Assembly: GCF_029223485.1 (NCBI RefSeq)
Contig: NZ_JARHTP010000020.1
Span: 62,001 to 126,000 of the forward strand
Length of the DNA: 64,000 nucleotides
From: Streptomyces coacervatus
Lineage (GTDB): Bacteria; Actinomycetota; Actinomycetes; Streptomycetales; Streptomycetaceae
Reading direction: 5' to 3'
Shown: piece after piece, positions 8,341-17,453 of the stretch
Layout of the letters: each line of letters starts with the position of its first letter
How positions within the stretch are numbered: the stretch's first letter is position 1
Program-made: the position numbers and the translations under genes
The notes under the pieces: model-generated
What the model saw: the letters and a program-made list of their open reading frames with translations, nothing else
What the model was told of the DNA's origin: nothing
Database searches by the model: none

Positions 8341-9372
8341 ATGGCGCTCACGCTCTACGTCGACACCGCGCGCTGGCGGGCGCACCACAAGCACGTGCAG
8401 GAGCAGTTCCCGGGGCTCGTCCCGGTCTGCAAGGGCAACGGCTACGGCTTCGGGCACGAGCGGCTGGCGGAGGAGGCCACGCGGCTGGGCTCGGACATCC
8501 TCGCCGTCGGTACGACGTACGAGGCCGCGCGCATCAAGGACTTCTTCGGCGGTGACCTGCTGGTGCTGACGCCCTACCGGCGCGGCGAGGAGCCCGTACC
8601 GCTGCCGGACCGGGTCATCCGCTCGGTGTCGTCGGTGGACGGCGTGTACGGCCTGGTGGGCGCCCGTGTGGTCATCGAGGTGATGTCCTCGATGAAGCGG
8701 CACGGCATCAGCGCCCAGGACCTGCCGCAGCTGCACGCCGCCATAGAGAACGTCCGCCTCGAAGGCTTCGCCATCCACCTGCCGCTGGACCGCACGGACG
8801 GCTCCGACGCCGTCGAGGAGGTCATCGGCTGGATGGACCACCTGCGCGCGGCCCGTCTGCCGCTGCACACGATGTTCGTCAGCCACCTCAAGGCCGACGA
8901 ACTGCACCGGCTGCAGCAGCAGTTCCCGCAGACCCGCTTCCGGGCCCGCATCGGCACTCGCCTGTGGCTGGGGGACCACGAGGCCACCGAGTACCGCGGG
9001 GCGGTCCTGGACGTCACCCGTGTCGCCAAGGGGGACCGCTTCGGCTACCGCCAGCAGAAGGCGGCCTCCGACGGCTTCCTGGTGGTCGTGGCGGGCGGTA
9101 CGTCGCACGGGGTGGGCCTGGAGGCCCCGAAGGCGCTGCACGGCGTCATGCCGCGCGCCAAGGGCGTCGCCCGGGCCGGCCTCGCCACGGTCAACCGGAA
9201 CCTTTCTCCGTTCGTCTGGGGCGGCAAGCAGCGCTGGTTCGCGGAGCCGCCGCACATGCAGGTCTCCATCCTGTTCGTGCCGGCGGACGCACCCGAGCCG
9301 AAGGTCGGCGAGGAGCTGGTGGCCCATCTGCGGCACACCACCACGCAGTTCGACCGCATCGTCGACCGCTGA
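8341..9372 (+). CDS. alanine racemase-like PLP-dependent protein
   Basis: The 343-residue protein keeps the alanine racemase N-terminal barrel signature PVCKGNGYGFGHE, where Lys31 corresponds to the PLP-binding lysine. In the C-domain, GDRFGYRQQKA resembles the catalytic-tyrosine segment (VSYGATY in classical Alr). The usual Alr motif RPGIxLYG is replaced by ARIGTRLWLGD, so substrate handling may differ. Family and locus suggest amino-acid racemisation or PLP storage linked to wall precursors, since it follows the FemX gene. The exact reaction is unknown. A 17-bp stem terminator lies just downstream. Confidence 0.82.
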   Translation: MALTLYVDTARWRAHHKHVQEQFPGLVPVCKGNGYGFGHERLAEEATRLGSDILAVGTTYEAARIKDFFGGDLLVLTPYRRGEEPVPLPDRVIRSVSSVDGVYGLVGARVVIEVMSSMKRHGISAQDLPQLHAAIENVRLEGFAIHLPLDRTDGSDAVEEVIGWMDHLRAARLPLHTMFVSHLKADELHRLQQQFPQTRFRARIGTRLWLGDHEATEYRGAVLDVTRVAKGDRFGYRQQKAASDGFLVVVAGGTSHGVGLEAPKALHGVMPRAKGVARAGLATVNRNLSPFVWGGKQRWFAEPPHMQVSILFVPADAPEPKVGEELVAHLRHTTTQFDRIVDR

Positions 9373-9388
9373 GCGACGCGTCAGCAAG

Positions 9389-9428
9389 CCGAAAGGCCGT
9401 ACACGGAGCTCCCGTGTACGGCCTTTCG
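9389..9428. terminator. bidirectional hairpin terminator
   Basis: Arms of about 17 bp (core GAAAGGCCGTACACGG at 9391-9406 and CCGTGTACGGCCTTTC at 9412-9427) enclose the loop AGCTC. It lies between convergent genes. Confidence 0.85.
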
Positions 9429-9488
9429 CGCGAGTCGTTGCGGGGACCGACCAGGTGGGTCGCCCACCGTCGCCGACAGCCTGTTCGC

Positions 9489-10997
9489 TCAGAGCGAACC
9501 ATCTGTGGAAGATGCCGTTCCGCGGCTGCCCCACTCCACCTGCTGCCCGTCGAAGTAGGCCGCGTGCCGCGGCGGACGGGCCGCGGCGCCAAGGACGAAG
9601 ACGTCCTCCGCACCGTCCAGTACGCCCCCTGACGGATCGTCGTCACCGGCCCGGCGCACCGGATCCCGCTCCGGCATGAGGATGTCGCGCACGACGACGG
9701 CGCACAGGTACAGCGTCCCCAGCAGGTGCACGCCGATGGCCCAGTGGTAGCCGTCCTGCGGCAGCCCCTTGTGAGCGTCCCCGCTGGTCGTGTACGCGAG
9801 ATACAGCCAGATGCCCAGGAAGTAGGCAACCTCGCACGCCTGCCAGATCAGGAAGTCCCGCCACTTCGGCCGGGCCAGTACAGCGAGCGGAACCAGCCAC
9901 AGGACGTACTGCGGCGAGTAGACCTTGTTGGTGAGGATGAACGCCGCAACGATCAGGAAAGCGAGCTGGGCGAAGCGCGGGCGGCGCGGAGCGGTCATCG
10001 TCAGCACCGCAAGCCCCACACAGCACAGCACCACCAGCGCCGTGGCCAGGTTGTTGACCGTGTCGGTGCTGAGCGGGTCGGTCGAGTTCTGGGCCATGAT
10101 CAGCCAGAACGACCCGAAGTCCACACCCCGGTCGTGGCTGAACTTGTAGAACTGCGACCAGCCGTCCCAGGCGAAGAACATCACCGGCAGGTTCACGACG
10201 AGCCACGCGACGACTGTTCCTGCCACGGCCTTCCCGAAGTCCCGCCATTTACCCGCACGCCAGCACAACAGAAGCAGCGGGCCCAGCAGGAAGACGGGAT
10301 AGAGCTTGGCGGCCGTGGCAAGCCCCAGGAGGACCCCGAATGCGACTGAACGGCCCCGGGACCACATCAGCATCGCCGCGGCCGTCAGAGCGACCGCCAG
10401 CAGGTCCCAGTTGATGGTGGCGGTCAGCGCGAAGGCGGGCGCCAGGGCGACCAGCAGACCGTCCCAGGGACGCCGGGCGTGCGTACGGGCCACGCAGACC
10501 GCGATGACGGCCGCGCACACCATCAGCATCCCGGCGTTGACCATCCAGTACCACTGCTCCTGGTCCTGGATGCTGCCGCTGCCCGGCGTGAGCCAGGAGG
10601 CCACCTCCATGAACACACCGGTCAGCACCGGGTATTCGAGGTACGGCATATCACCGGAGAGCTTGTCGAAGTACGGCACAAGTCCGTCGGCGAAACCGCG
10701 CCCCTGATAGAGGTGCGGGATGTCCGAGTAGCACGCCTTCGTGTACTGCGAGCTGGCGCCGAAGAACCAGGCGCCGTTGTAGCAGGGCGCCTTCTGGATC
10801 AGTCCGAGGGCGAACATCCCGATCGCCACGAGCACGACGACCCGCACGGGAGTCCACCAGGACGTCCCGAGCAGCGCTCGCCGCCCGAGGGGGCCGCCGA
10901 TCAGCTCGCTGCCGGCCGCGGAGACCTCGTCCTCCTTGGTCGGCCGCACCGGGTCCTGCTCGTGCACGCTCGCTTGCGTCGATTCTGCGCTGGGCAT
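9489..10997 (-). CDS. GT87-type polytopic membrane glycosyltransferase
   Basis: About 502 residues from ATG at 10995-10997 (MPSAESTQASVHEQDP). A hydrophilic N-terminus is followed by about eleven membrane helices and a cytoplasmic C-tail. The layout and the APCYNGAWFFGASSQ and YLEYPVLTG segments in the first extracytoplasmic loop fit the GT87/DUF2029 family, which includes polyprenyl-phosphate-mannose-dependent alpha-mannosyltransferases. The acceptor cannot be predicted. A slightly longer frame to 11051 lacks support. It is convergent with the racemase-like gene and downstream of the PBP on the same strand, with two parS sites in the 143-nt gap. Confidence 0.82.
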   Translation of the reverse strand: MPSAESTQASVHEQDPVRPTKEDEVSAAGSELIGGPLGRRALLGTSWWTPVRVVVLVAIGMFALGLIQKAPCYNGAWFFGASSQYTKACYSDIPHLYQGRGFADGLVPYFDKLSGDMPYLEYPVLTGVFMEVASWLTPGSGSIQDQEQWYWMVNAGMLMVCAAVIAVCVARTHARRPWDGLLVALAPAFALTATINWDLLAVALTAAAMLMWSRGRSVAFGVLLGLATAAKLYPVFLLGPLLLLCWRAGKWRDFGKAVAGTVVAWLVVNLPVMFFAWDGWSQFYKFSHDRGVDFGSFWLIMAQNSTDPLSTDTVNNLATALVVLCCVGLAVLTMTAPRRPRFAQLAFLIVAAFILTNKVYSPQYVLWLVPLAVLARPKWRDFLIWQACEVAYFLGIWLYLAYTTSGDAHKGLPQDGYHWAIGVHLLGTLYLCAVVVRDILMPERDPVRRAGDDDPSGGVLDGAEDVFVLGAAARPPRHAAYFDGQQVEWGSRGTASSTDGSL

Positions 10998-11069
10998 GCC
11001 GCACATCCTGCCGTACGTGTCTAGGAATACGCCGAGGGCCGCCACAACCACTCAGGTGCGGCGGCCCCC

Positions 11070-11083
11070 GTTTCACGTGAAAC
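11070..11083. promoter_or_regulatory. parS: parS site (ParB binding)
   Basis: Perfect GTTTCACGTGAAAC between the GT87 gene and the PBP gene; the first of a pair 23 bp apart. Confidence 0.95.
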
Positions 11084-11092
11084 ATTCGACGT

Positions 11093-11106
11093 GTTTCACG
11101 TGAAAC
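11093..11106. promoter_or_regulatory. parS: parS site (ParB binding)
   Basis: Perfect GTTTCACGTGAAAC, the second of the pair. Confidence 0.95.
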
Positions 11107-11140
11107 ACCCGTGCCGGGCGTCTTGACGGCTACCCGACGG

Positions 11141-13810
11141 CTATCCGCCCCCTCCGAAGAGGCCCCCATTGCCGTTGCCTCTGCTGTTGCCGGTCCCAGA
11201 GGTGTCGGTGGCCGTGGGCGTCGAGGTCACGCCCCCGTCCGTGCCGCCGGTGTCCGTGCCACCGGTGGTGTTGCACTGCCAGCTGAACTTGCAGGACTCC
11301 GTCGCCGTGGGCGTCGGGCTGGTCAGCGTCTCGCTGGGTGTCGGGCTCGGGGTCGGGCTCGTCAGCGTCTGGCTGGGCGTCGGAGTCACGCTCGGGCTTG
11401 GTACGTCGTTGACGACCTCGCCGATGGGCTCCGGCGTCGGGAAGTCCTTCGGCTGTGTGTTCTTCAGCGCCTCTGCCATGTAGTCGTGCCAGATCTGGGC
11501 CGGGAACGACGCGCCGTGGATCTTCTTCTGGCCACCCGTCCCGTACATCTCCAGGAAGGTGCGGTTCTTGCTCGACTCGTTGTCGTCGTACCGGAACATC
11601 GTGATCGACGTGGAGAGCTGCGGGGTATAGCCCACGAACCATGCGGACTTGTTGCCGTCGGTGGTACCGGTCTTGCCGGCCACCTGACGTCCCGGGAGCT
11701 GGGCGTTGGTGCCCGTGCCCTTCTCGACCACGGTCCTCAGCACATCGGTGACATTGTCGGCGACCTTCGGGGTGAACGCCTCAACGGACTTGTCCGCGTG
11801 CGTGAAGACCGTGCCGTCCTTGCTCGTCACCTTCGTGACGGAGAACGGATCGTGCCGCTCACCACTGGCCGCGAAGGTGCCGTACGCCCCCGCCATGCGA
11901 ATGGCACTCGGGTCGGAGATACCGATGGAGAAGGACGGGAAGCTGGTACCGGCCAGGCTGTTCTCCTTGAGGCCGGCATCCGTCGCCGCCTCCTTGACCT
12001 TGTCCAGCCCGACGTCCATGCCGAGCTGCACGTAGGCGGAGTTCACCGACTCCCGCATCGCCTCACGCAGGTCGATCTGGTACTTGGGCGGACTGCCGTA
12101 CGACTCGTTGCCGTCGTTGGTCTGCAGCCACTCCTCACCCTTCTCGTTCTTCCAGACCGTCTTGTCGTAGTCCTGGATCTTGAGCTTGTTCTGGCCGCTG
12201 TACAAGCTCTTCGGGGATACCTGCGTGCGCTCGTCCTGCGCTTGCTCCGGGCCGAGACTCTTGTCCCGCACACCCCACTTCATCGCGGCCGCGAGCACGA
12301 ACGGCTTGAAGGTCGAACCGACCTGGGCACCGGTCTGATCGGCGTTGTTGGTGAAGTGCTTGGTCGCGTCCTCGCCGCCGTAGATGGCCTTGATGGCGCC
12401 GGTCGTCGGGTCCACGGAAGCACCGCCGAACTGGACGTGGGTGTCCGTCTTCGGGCGTTCCTTGGGCTTGATGTTGTTCTTCTGGACGTTCTTGACCGAG
12501 GCCTCGAGCGCCTTGACCTTCTTCTTGTCGAAGGTCGTGTAGATCGAGTAGCCGCCCCGCTGCAGGTCGGTGGCGGAGATCTTCGTGTTGTTGATCAGGT
12601 AGGCCTTGGCGAGGTCGACGAGGTAGCCGACCTGGCCGCCGAGCGCCGTGTTCGACCGCGGGTTCTTCACGTCGGGGAGCTTGGTGTACTTGGCCCGGGT
12701 CGCCGCATCCAGGTGGTGGTACTCGACCATCTTGTCGAGGGTGTTCTGCATCTGACGCAGCGCACGCTGTTTGTTGGCCTCCGGGGTGGCCGCCGGATCG
12801 ATCGAGGTGGAGCCCGCCGGGTCGTAGTACGTGGCGCCCTTGAGCATCGCCGCCAGGAACGCGCACTCTCCCGGGTTCAGGGCGACAGAGTCCTTGTTGA
12901 AGTACGCGCGGGCGGCCGCCTGAATCCCGTAGGCGCCGCGCCCGTAGTACGCGGAGTTCAGGTACCCGGCCATGATGTTGTCCTTCGAGACCGTGGTACC
13001 CACCTTTATCGAGATGAAGATCTCTTTGAACTTACGCGTGATCGTCTGCGACTGGTCGTCCAGCCGCGCGTTCTTCACGTACTGCTGGGTGATGGTGGAG
13101 CCACCCTGCGTCTCACCGCCCCGGGCCATGTTGAACACGGCGCGGGCGATGCCCTTCGGGTCGATGCCGTTGTCGGTGTAGAAGGTCTTGTTCTCCTGCG
13201 AGACCACGGCGTACTGCATCGCCTTGGGGATCTGCGAGAGGTTGACGATCTGGCGGTTCGTCTCACCACCCGTGGCGACCATCTCACTGCCATCGGACCA
13301 GTAGAAGACGTTGTTCTGCGCTTTCGCGGTATCGGCGACATTCGGGACGCTCACCATGGCGTACCCGATGCCCGCCACTGCCACCAGGCCGCCTAGGAAG
13401 CCGATGAACAGGCCCGTCACCAGCTTCCACGACGGCACCCAGCGCCCCACGCCGTACTTGCCCGCCCGCGGATAGTCGATGATCCGCTTCTTGCCGGGCG
13501 GAGCAGAGCGCCCCCTTCCGCCCCCGGGCCCGTTCGGGCCGCCCGGTGCGCCGCGTCGACCTCCGCGGCCGGGCTCGGCCGCTCTGCGGCGGCCACCTCC
13601 AGTTCTCTGTGCCGCGCGGCGGGCTTCGGCGCGGCCGCTGTACGACCGCTCCTCGTCAGTCGACCCCTGGCCCAGTCCGTAATCGGCCGGGGACCCGGTG
13701 GCGCCCCGCGTTGCCGCGCGGCGGCCGGAGGACGAACCGGACTGGCCGCGTCGGGCCGCGGCACGTCCGCCTCCCTGCGGCTGCGGCGGTTTGCGACGGT
13801 GCTCGCTCAT
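11141..13810 (-). CDS. class A penicillin-binding protein (glycosyltransferase / transpeptidase)
   Basis: The 889-residue protein polymerises and cross-links peptidoglycan outside the membrane. A 110-residue basic, Arg/Gly-rich cytoplasmic N-terminus precedes one TM helix (about 131-153). The GT51 domain shows the catalytic Glu206 in SQENKTFY and GGSTITQQYVKN. The transpeptidase shows Ser499 in GSTFKPF, SVN in ESVNSAY and KTG in AGKTGTTDG. A Thr/Ser/Pro-rich tail ends in an Asn/Gly-rich segment. Start ATG is at 13808-13810; in-frame codons upstream encode an unlike peptide. Two parS sites lie downstream. Confidence 0.95.
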   Translation of the reverse strand: MSEHRRKPPQPQGGGRAAARRGQSGSSSGRRAATRGATGSPADYGLGQGSTDEERSYSGRAEARRAAQRTGGGRRRAAEPGRGGRRGAPGGPNGPGGGRGRSAPPGKKRIIDYPRAGKYGVGRWVPSWKLVTGLFIGFLGGLVAVAGIGYAMVSVPNVADTAKAQNNVFYWSDGSEMVATGGETNRQIVNLSQIPKAMQYAVVSQENKTFYTDNGIDPKGIARAVFNMARGGETQGGSTITQQYVKNARLDDQSQTITRKFKEIFISIKVGTTVSKDNIMAGYLNSAYYGRGAYGIQAAARAYFNKDSVALNPGECAFLAAMLKGATYYDPAGSTSIDPAATPEANKQRALRQMQNTLDKMVEYHHLDAATRAKYTKLPDVKNPRSNTALGGQVGYLVDLAKAYLINNTKISATDLQRGGYSIYTTFDKKKVKALEASVKNVQKNNIKPKERPKTDTHVQFGGASVDPTTGAIKAIYGGEDATKHFTNNADQTGAQVGSTFKPFVLAAAMKWGVRDKSLGPEQAQDERTQVSPKSLYSGQNKLKIQDYDKTVWKNEKGEEWLQTNDGNESYGSPPKYQIDLREAMRESVNSAYVQLGMDVGLDKVKEAATDAGLKENSLAGTSFPSFSIGISDPSAIRMAGAYGTFAASGERHDPFSVTKVTSKDGTVFTHADKSVEAFTPKVADNVTDVLRTVVEKGTGTNAQLPGRQVAGKTGTTDGNKSAWFVGYTPQLSTSITMFRYDDNESSKNRTFLEMYGTGGQKKIHGASFPAQIWHDYMAEALKNTQPKDFPTPEPIGEVVNDVPSPSVTPTPSQTLTSPTPSPTPSETLTSPTPTATESCKFSWQCNTTGGTDTGGTDGGVTSTPTATDTSGTGNSRGNGNGGLFGGGG

Positions 13811-14163
13811 CGAACGACTACTCCTCGGGCAGGCGCACCCTTGCGCGCCTGGAGACGGCGGCTGGTTTCCGGTCCCCCCGAAGTACGGATGTGGTCGATC
13901 CCGCATTCACCCGTACTGCACCGGGAGCCATGACGCCCCCTCGCGTCACTCGGCTCCCGCTGGTTTGCATGGCGCACAGACTACGCACCGTCAAACCCCA
14001 CTGAGGCTCGAAGTTCACCCCAAATCAGACAACTTGCCGCGGATGAATAAGTGATGTGATCCCGTTCACCGTCTCGCCACTTGTCGCATCCGGAAGGCCG
14101 TTCTATCGTCTTGATGTATCGAGTCGATACATCGGTGCGAGATAAGGGCAAGGAGGCGAGCGG
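13811..14163. other. 353-nt divergent intergenic region (PBP / PadR)
   Basis: No gene is supported here. It carries the PadR-type palindrome at 14113-14133 and presumably the promoters of both flanking genes. I see no other clear element. Confidence 0.6.
14113..14133. promoter_or_regulatory. perfect palindromic operator upstream of the PadR gene
   Basis: Ten-base arms GATGTATCGA and TCGATACATC flank a single central G, giving a perfect inverted repeat. The ATGTAT...ATACAT core matches the operator style of PadR regulators. It lies 30 nt before the PadR start, so autoregulation, and control of the downstream ino1, is inferred. Confidence 0.8.
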
Positions 14164-14847
14164 ATGAGCCGGCGTTCCGGGATCCTCGAGTTCGCCGTAC
14201 TCGGCCTGCTCCGCGAGTCCCCGATGCACGGCTATGAGCTGCGCAAACGACTCAATACGTCACTGGGTGTGTTCCGTGCGTTCAGCTACGGAACGCTCTA
14301 CCCCTGCCTCAAGACGCTGGTCGCCAACGGCTGGTTGATCGAAGAGCCGGGACACACGCCCGAGGACGCCCTCGCTGCACCACTCGCAGGGCGTCGCGCC
14401 AAGATCGTCTACCGGTTGACGGCGGAAGGTAAGGAGCACTTCGAGGAGCTGCTCTCGCAGACGGGCCCCGACGCATACGAGGACGAGCACTTCGCGGCCC
14501 GCTTCGCCTTCTTCGGGCAGACGTCGCGCGACGTACGCATGCGCGTCCTCGAGGGCCGCCGCAGTCGGCTGGAGGAGCGTCTGGAGAAGATGCGCGCCTC
14601 TCTGGCGCGCACCCGGGAGCGCCTCGACGACTACACGCTTGAGCTCCAGCGCCACGGGATGGAGTCCGTGGAGCGCGAAGTGCGCTGGCTGAACGAGCTC
14701 ATCGAGAGCGAGCGGGCCGGACGGGACCTGAAGGGTCCTGCCTCCGGGGGGTCCGCTCAGCAAGACACCACACATGGAGCGCCGGGCGTCCTGCCCCGGC
14801 CCGGGGACACCCCCGGACCGGATACGCCCGACGACACCGCCACGTGA
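14164..14847 (+). CDS. PadR-family transcriptional regulator
   Basis: The 227-residue protein has the PadR winged helix at the N-terminus (LEFAVLGLLRESPMHGYELRKRL, then FSYGTLYPCLKTLVANGWL). A helical Vir-type dimerisation region (about 95-180) follows, then a disordered Pro/Gly-rich tail. PadR proteins are usually ligand-responsive repressors binding ATGTAT-type palindromes, and such a palindrome lies just upstream. The stop lies 44 nt before the ino1 start, so the two genes probably form an operon, and ino1 is the likely target. The inducer is unknown. Confidence 0.92.
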   Translation: MSRRSGILEFAVLGLLRESPMHGYELRKRLNTSLGVFRAFSYGTLYPCLKTLVANGWLIEEPGHTPEDALAAPLAGRRAKIVYRLTAEGKEHFEELLSQTGPDAYEDEHFAARFAFFGQTSRDVRMRVLEGRRSRLEERLEKMRASLARTRERLDDYTLELQRHGMESVEREVRWLNELIESERAGRDLKGPASGGSAQQDTTHGAPGVLPRPGDTPGPDTPDDTAT

Positions 14848-14891
14848 GAGCCCAGTCAGGGCCTCACTCGTACACACAGGGAGCAACCGGA

Positions 14892-15974
14892 ATGGGTTCG
14901 GTTCGCGTAGCCATCGTCGGCGTGGGCAACTGCGCCGCGTCGCTGGTGCAGGGAGTCGAGTACTACAAGGACGCCGACCCGGCGTCGAAGGTCCCCGGCC
15001 TGATGCACGTCCAGTTCGGCGACTACCACGTCAGTGACGTCGAGTTCGTCGCCGCGTTCGACGTCGACGCGAAGAAGGTCGGCCTCGACCTCGCGGACGC
15101 CATCGGCGCCTCGGAGAACAACACGATCAAGATCGCCGACGTGCCGAACACCGGCGTCACGGTCCAGCGCGGCCACACCCTCGACGGTCTCGGCAAGTAC
15201 TACCGCGAGACCATCGAGGAGTCCGCCGAGGCGCCGGTCGACGTCGTCCAGGTCCTCAAGGACAAGCAGGTCGACGTCCTCGTCTGCTACCTGCCGGTGG
15301 GTTCCGAGGACGCGGCGAAGTTCTACGCCCAGTGCGCCATCGACGCCAAGGTCGCCTTCGTCAACGCCCTCCCGGTCTTCATCGCCGGCACCAAGGAGTG
15401 GGCGGACAAGTTCACCGAGGCGGGCGTCCCGATCGTCGGTGACGACATCAAGTCGCAGGTCGGCGCCACCATCACGCACCGCGTCATGGCGAAGCTGTTC
15501 GAGGACCGGGGCGTCATCCTGGACCGCACGATGCAGCTGAACGTCGGCGGCAACATGGACTTCAAGAACATGCTCGAGCGCGAGCGCCTGGAGTCCAAGA
15601 AGATCTCCAAGACGCAGGCCGTCACCTCCCAGATCCGCGACCGGGAGCTCGGCGAGGGCAACGTCCACATCGGCCCGTCCGACTGGGTCGCCTGGCTCGA
15701 CGACCGCAAGTGGGCCTACGTCCGCCTCGAGGGCCGCGCCTTCGGTGACGTCCCGCTGAACCTGGAGTACAAGCTCGAGGTCTGGGACTCCCCGAACTCC
15801 GCGGGCGTCATCATCGACGCCGTGCGCGCCGCGAAGATCGCCAAGGACCGCGGCATCGCCGGCCCGATCCTCTCCGCGTCGAGCTACTTCATGAAGTCCC
15901 CGCCGGTCCAGTACTTCGACGACGAGGCCCGCGAGAACGTCGAGAAGTTCATCAAGGGTGAAGTCGAGCGCTAG
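14892..15974 (+). CDS. ino1: inositol-3-phosphate synthase
   Basis: The 360-residue enzyme converts glucose 6-phosphate to inositol 3-phosphate using NAD. Inositol feeds mycothiol and phosphatidylinositol synthesis in actinobacteria. The Rossmann motif VAIVGVGNCAASLVQG is at residues 5-20. The family segments GDDIKSQVGATITHR, LNVGGNMDF and SPNSAGVIIDAVR are all present. I chose ATG 14892 over the in-frame start at 14844 because it gives the family's N-terminus and follows GGGAGC. It probably shares a transcript with padR. A 16-bp hairpin follows the stop. Confidence 0.96.
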   Translation: MGSVRVAIVGVGNCAASLVQGVEYYKDADPASKVPGLMHVQFGDYHVSDVEFVAAFDVDAKKVGLDLADAIGASENNTIKIADVPNTGVTVQRGHTLDGLGKYYRETIEESAEAPVDVVQVLKDKQVDVLVCYLPVGSEDAAKFYAQCAIDAKVAFVNALPVFIAGTKEWADKFTEAGVPIVGDDIKSQVGATITHRVMAKLFEDRGVILDRTMQLNVGGNMDFKNMLERERLESKKISKTQAVTSQIRDRELGEGNVHIGPSDWVAWLDDRKWAYVRLEGRAFGDVPLNLEYKLEVWDSPNSAGVIIDAVRAAKIAKDRGIAGPILSASSYFMKSPPVQYFDDEARENVEKFIKGEVER

Positions 15975-16006
15975 TCGCCGACAAAAGCTGCTCCTGCCAG
16001 GGCGTT

Positions 16007-16040
16007 GAGGGTCCCCGGGTCGCACGACCTGGGGACCCTC
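16007..16040 (+). terminator. hairpin terminator after ino1
   Basis: Arms GAGGGTCCCCGGGTCG (16007-16022) and CGACCTGGGGACCCTC (16025-16040) pair over 16 bp with one G-U; the loop is tiny. Confidence 0.7.
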
Positions 16041-16061
16041 CCCGTATGTGAGGCTGTGCCC

Positions 16062-17324
16062 ATGGCCGTCGTCCGTGACCTGCGCACCCTCCTGCGCTTC
16101 GGGAACTTCCGGCGCCTGCTCGCCGTACGCCTGCTCTCCCAGGGCGCCGACGGCGTCTACCAGGTCGCGCTCGCCGCCTACGTCGTCTTCTCGCCGGAGA
16201 AACAGACCTCGGCCACCGCGATCGCCTCCGCAATGGCGGTCCTGCTGCTTCCGTACTCCCTGGTGGGCCCCTTCGCGGGCGTTCTCCTGGACCGCTGGCG
16301 CCGCCGCCAGGTCTTCCTCTACGGCAACCTGCTGCGCGCGGTACTGGCGTCGGCGACGGCCGTCCTGATCCTCAGCCACGTCCCGGACTGGCTCTTCTAC
16401 GTCTCCGCGTTGTGCGTCACTGCCGTCAACCGCTTCGTCCTCGCGGGACTGTCCGCCGCACTGCCCCGCGTCGTCGACGCCGAGCGCCTGGTGATGGCCA
16501 ACTCCCTTTCCCCGACCGCCGGTACGCTCGCCGCGACCGCGGGCGGCGGCCTCGCCTTCGTCGTACGGCTGGTGGTGGCGGACTCCGACGCCGCTGTGGT
16601 GCTGCTGGGCGCCGTCCTGTACCTGTGCGCGGCGCTCGCGTCGCTGCGCCTCGCACCGGAACTGCTGGGGCCGGACGCCGAGTTGGTACAGCCGGGGCTG
16701 GGCACTGCGCTCAGCGGCACGGCCCATGACCTGACGGCGGCTGTACGTCACCTCGCCGCACCGCCGCGCCGGGAGGCCGCCTGGGCACTCGTCACGATGA
16801 CCCTGATGCGGTTCTGCTACGGCGCCCTGCTGGTCATGCTGCTGATGCTGTGCCGGTACACCTTCTCCTCGAACACGGACGACGGACTGCGTCTGCTGGG
16901 GCTGGCGCTGGGGACCTCCGCCGCCGGCTTCTTCGCGGCGGCCGTGGTGACGCCCTGGGCTGCGGGACGCCTCGGGCCGGGCCGCTGGATCGTGGTGTGC
17001 GCTGCGGTGGCCGCGGTCCTGGAACCCGCCCTCGGTCTCCCGTTCGCCATCACCCCGATGCTGGTCGCGACGTTCGTCCTCGGTCTGACCACGCAGGGCG
17101 CGAAGATCGCGACAGACACGGTCGTGCAGTCCTCCGTGGACGACGGCTTCCGGGGCCGGATCTTCTCCGTGTACGACGTCCTGTTCAACATCGCCTTCGT
17201 AGGCGCCGCGGCGGTGGCCGCGTTGATGCTGCCGCCGGACGGCCGCTCCGTGCCGCTGGTGATCACAGTCGCCGTTATCTACGGGGCAGTTGCTGCGGCT
17301 ATGGCCCGCTTTGAGCGCCAGTAA
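16062..17324 (+). CDS. MFS transporter
   Basis: This 420-residue membrane protein has about twelve hydrophobic segments. The loop 2-3 motif GPFAGVLLDRWRRRQV matches major facilitator superfamily motif A (GxxxDRxGRR-like). An N-terminal RNFRRLL-type start (LLRFGNFRRLLAVRLLSQGADGVYQ) is typical of the MFS-3/EntS-like subgroup. Substrate unknown. The ATG at 16062 is preferred; the frame is open to 16005, but that part overlaps the ino1 terminator hairpin. It is separated from ino1 by 87 nt and the terminator, so it likely has its own promoter. Confidence 0.86.
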   Translation: MAVVRDLRTLLRFGNFRRLLAVRLLSQGADGVYQVALAAYVVFSPEKQTSATAIASAMAVLLLPYSLVGPFAGVLLDRWRRRQVFLYGNLLRAVLASATAVLILSHVPDWLFYVSALCVTAVNRFVLAGLSAALPRVVDAERLVMANSLSPTAGTLAATAGGGLAFVVRLVVADSDAAVVLLGAVLYLCAALASLRLAPELLGPDAELVQPGLGTALSGTAHDLTAAVRHLAAPPRREAAWALVTMTLMRFCYGALLVMLLMLCRYTFSSNTDDGLRLLGLALGTSAAGFFAAAVVTPWAAGRLGPGRWIVVCAAVAAVLEPALGLPFAITPMLVATFVLGLTTQGAKIATDTVVQSSVDDGFRGRIFSVYDVLFNIAFVGAAAVAALMLPPDGRSVPLVITVAVIYGAVAAAMARFERQ

Positions 17325-17453
17325 GTGTCACATCAATGGCACAGAGTCCCTCTGGGTTAAAGAGATGTCAGTGAGCCCCGATAACTTACGTGCGTCTTAC
17401 TCGCGCCTTACGCGCGCCACACACGCATGCTTGCTTTCTAGGGGGACTCCCAA

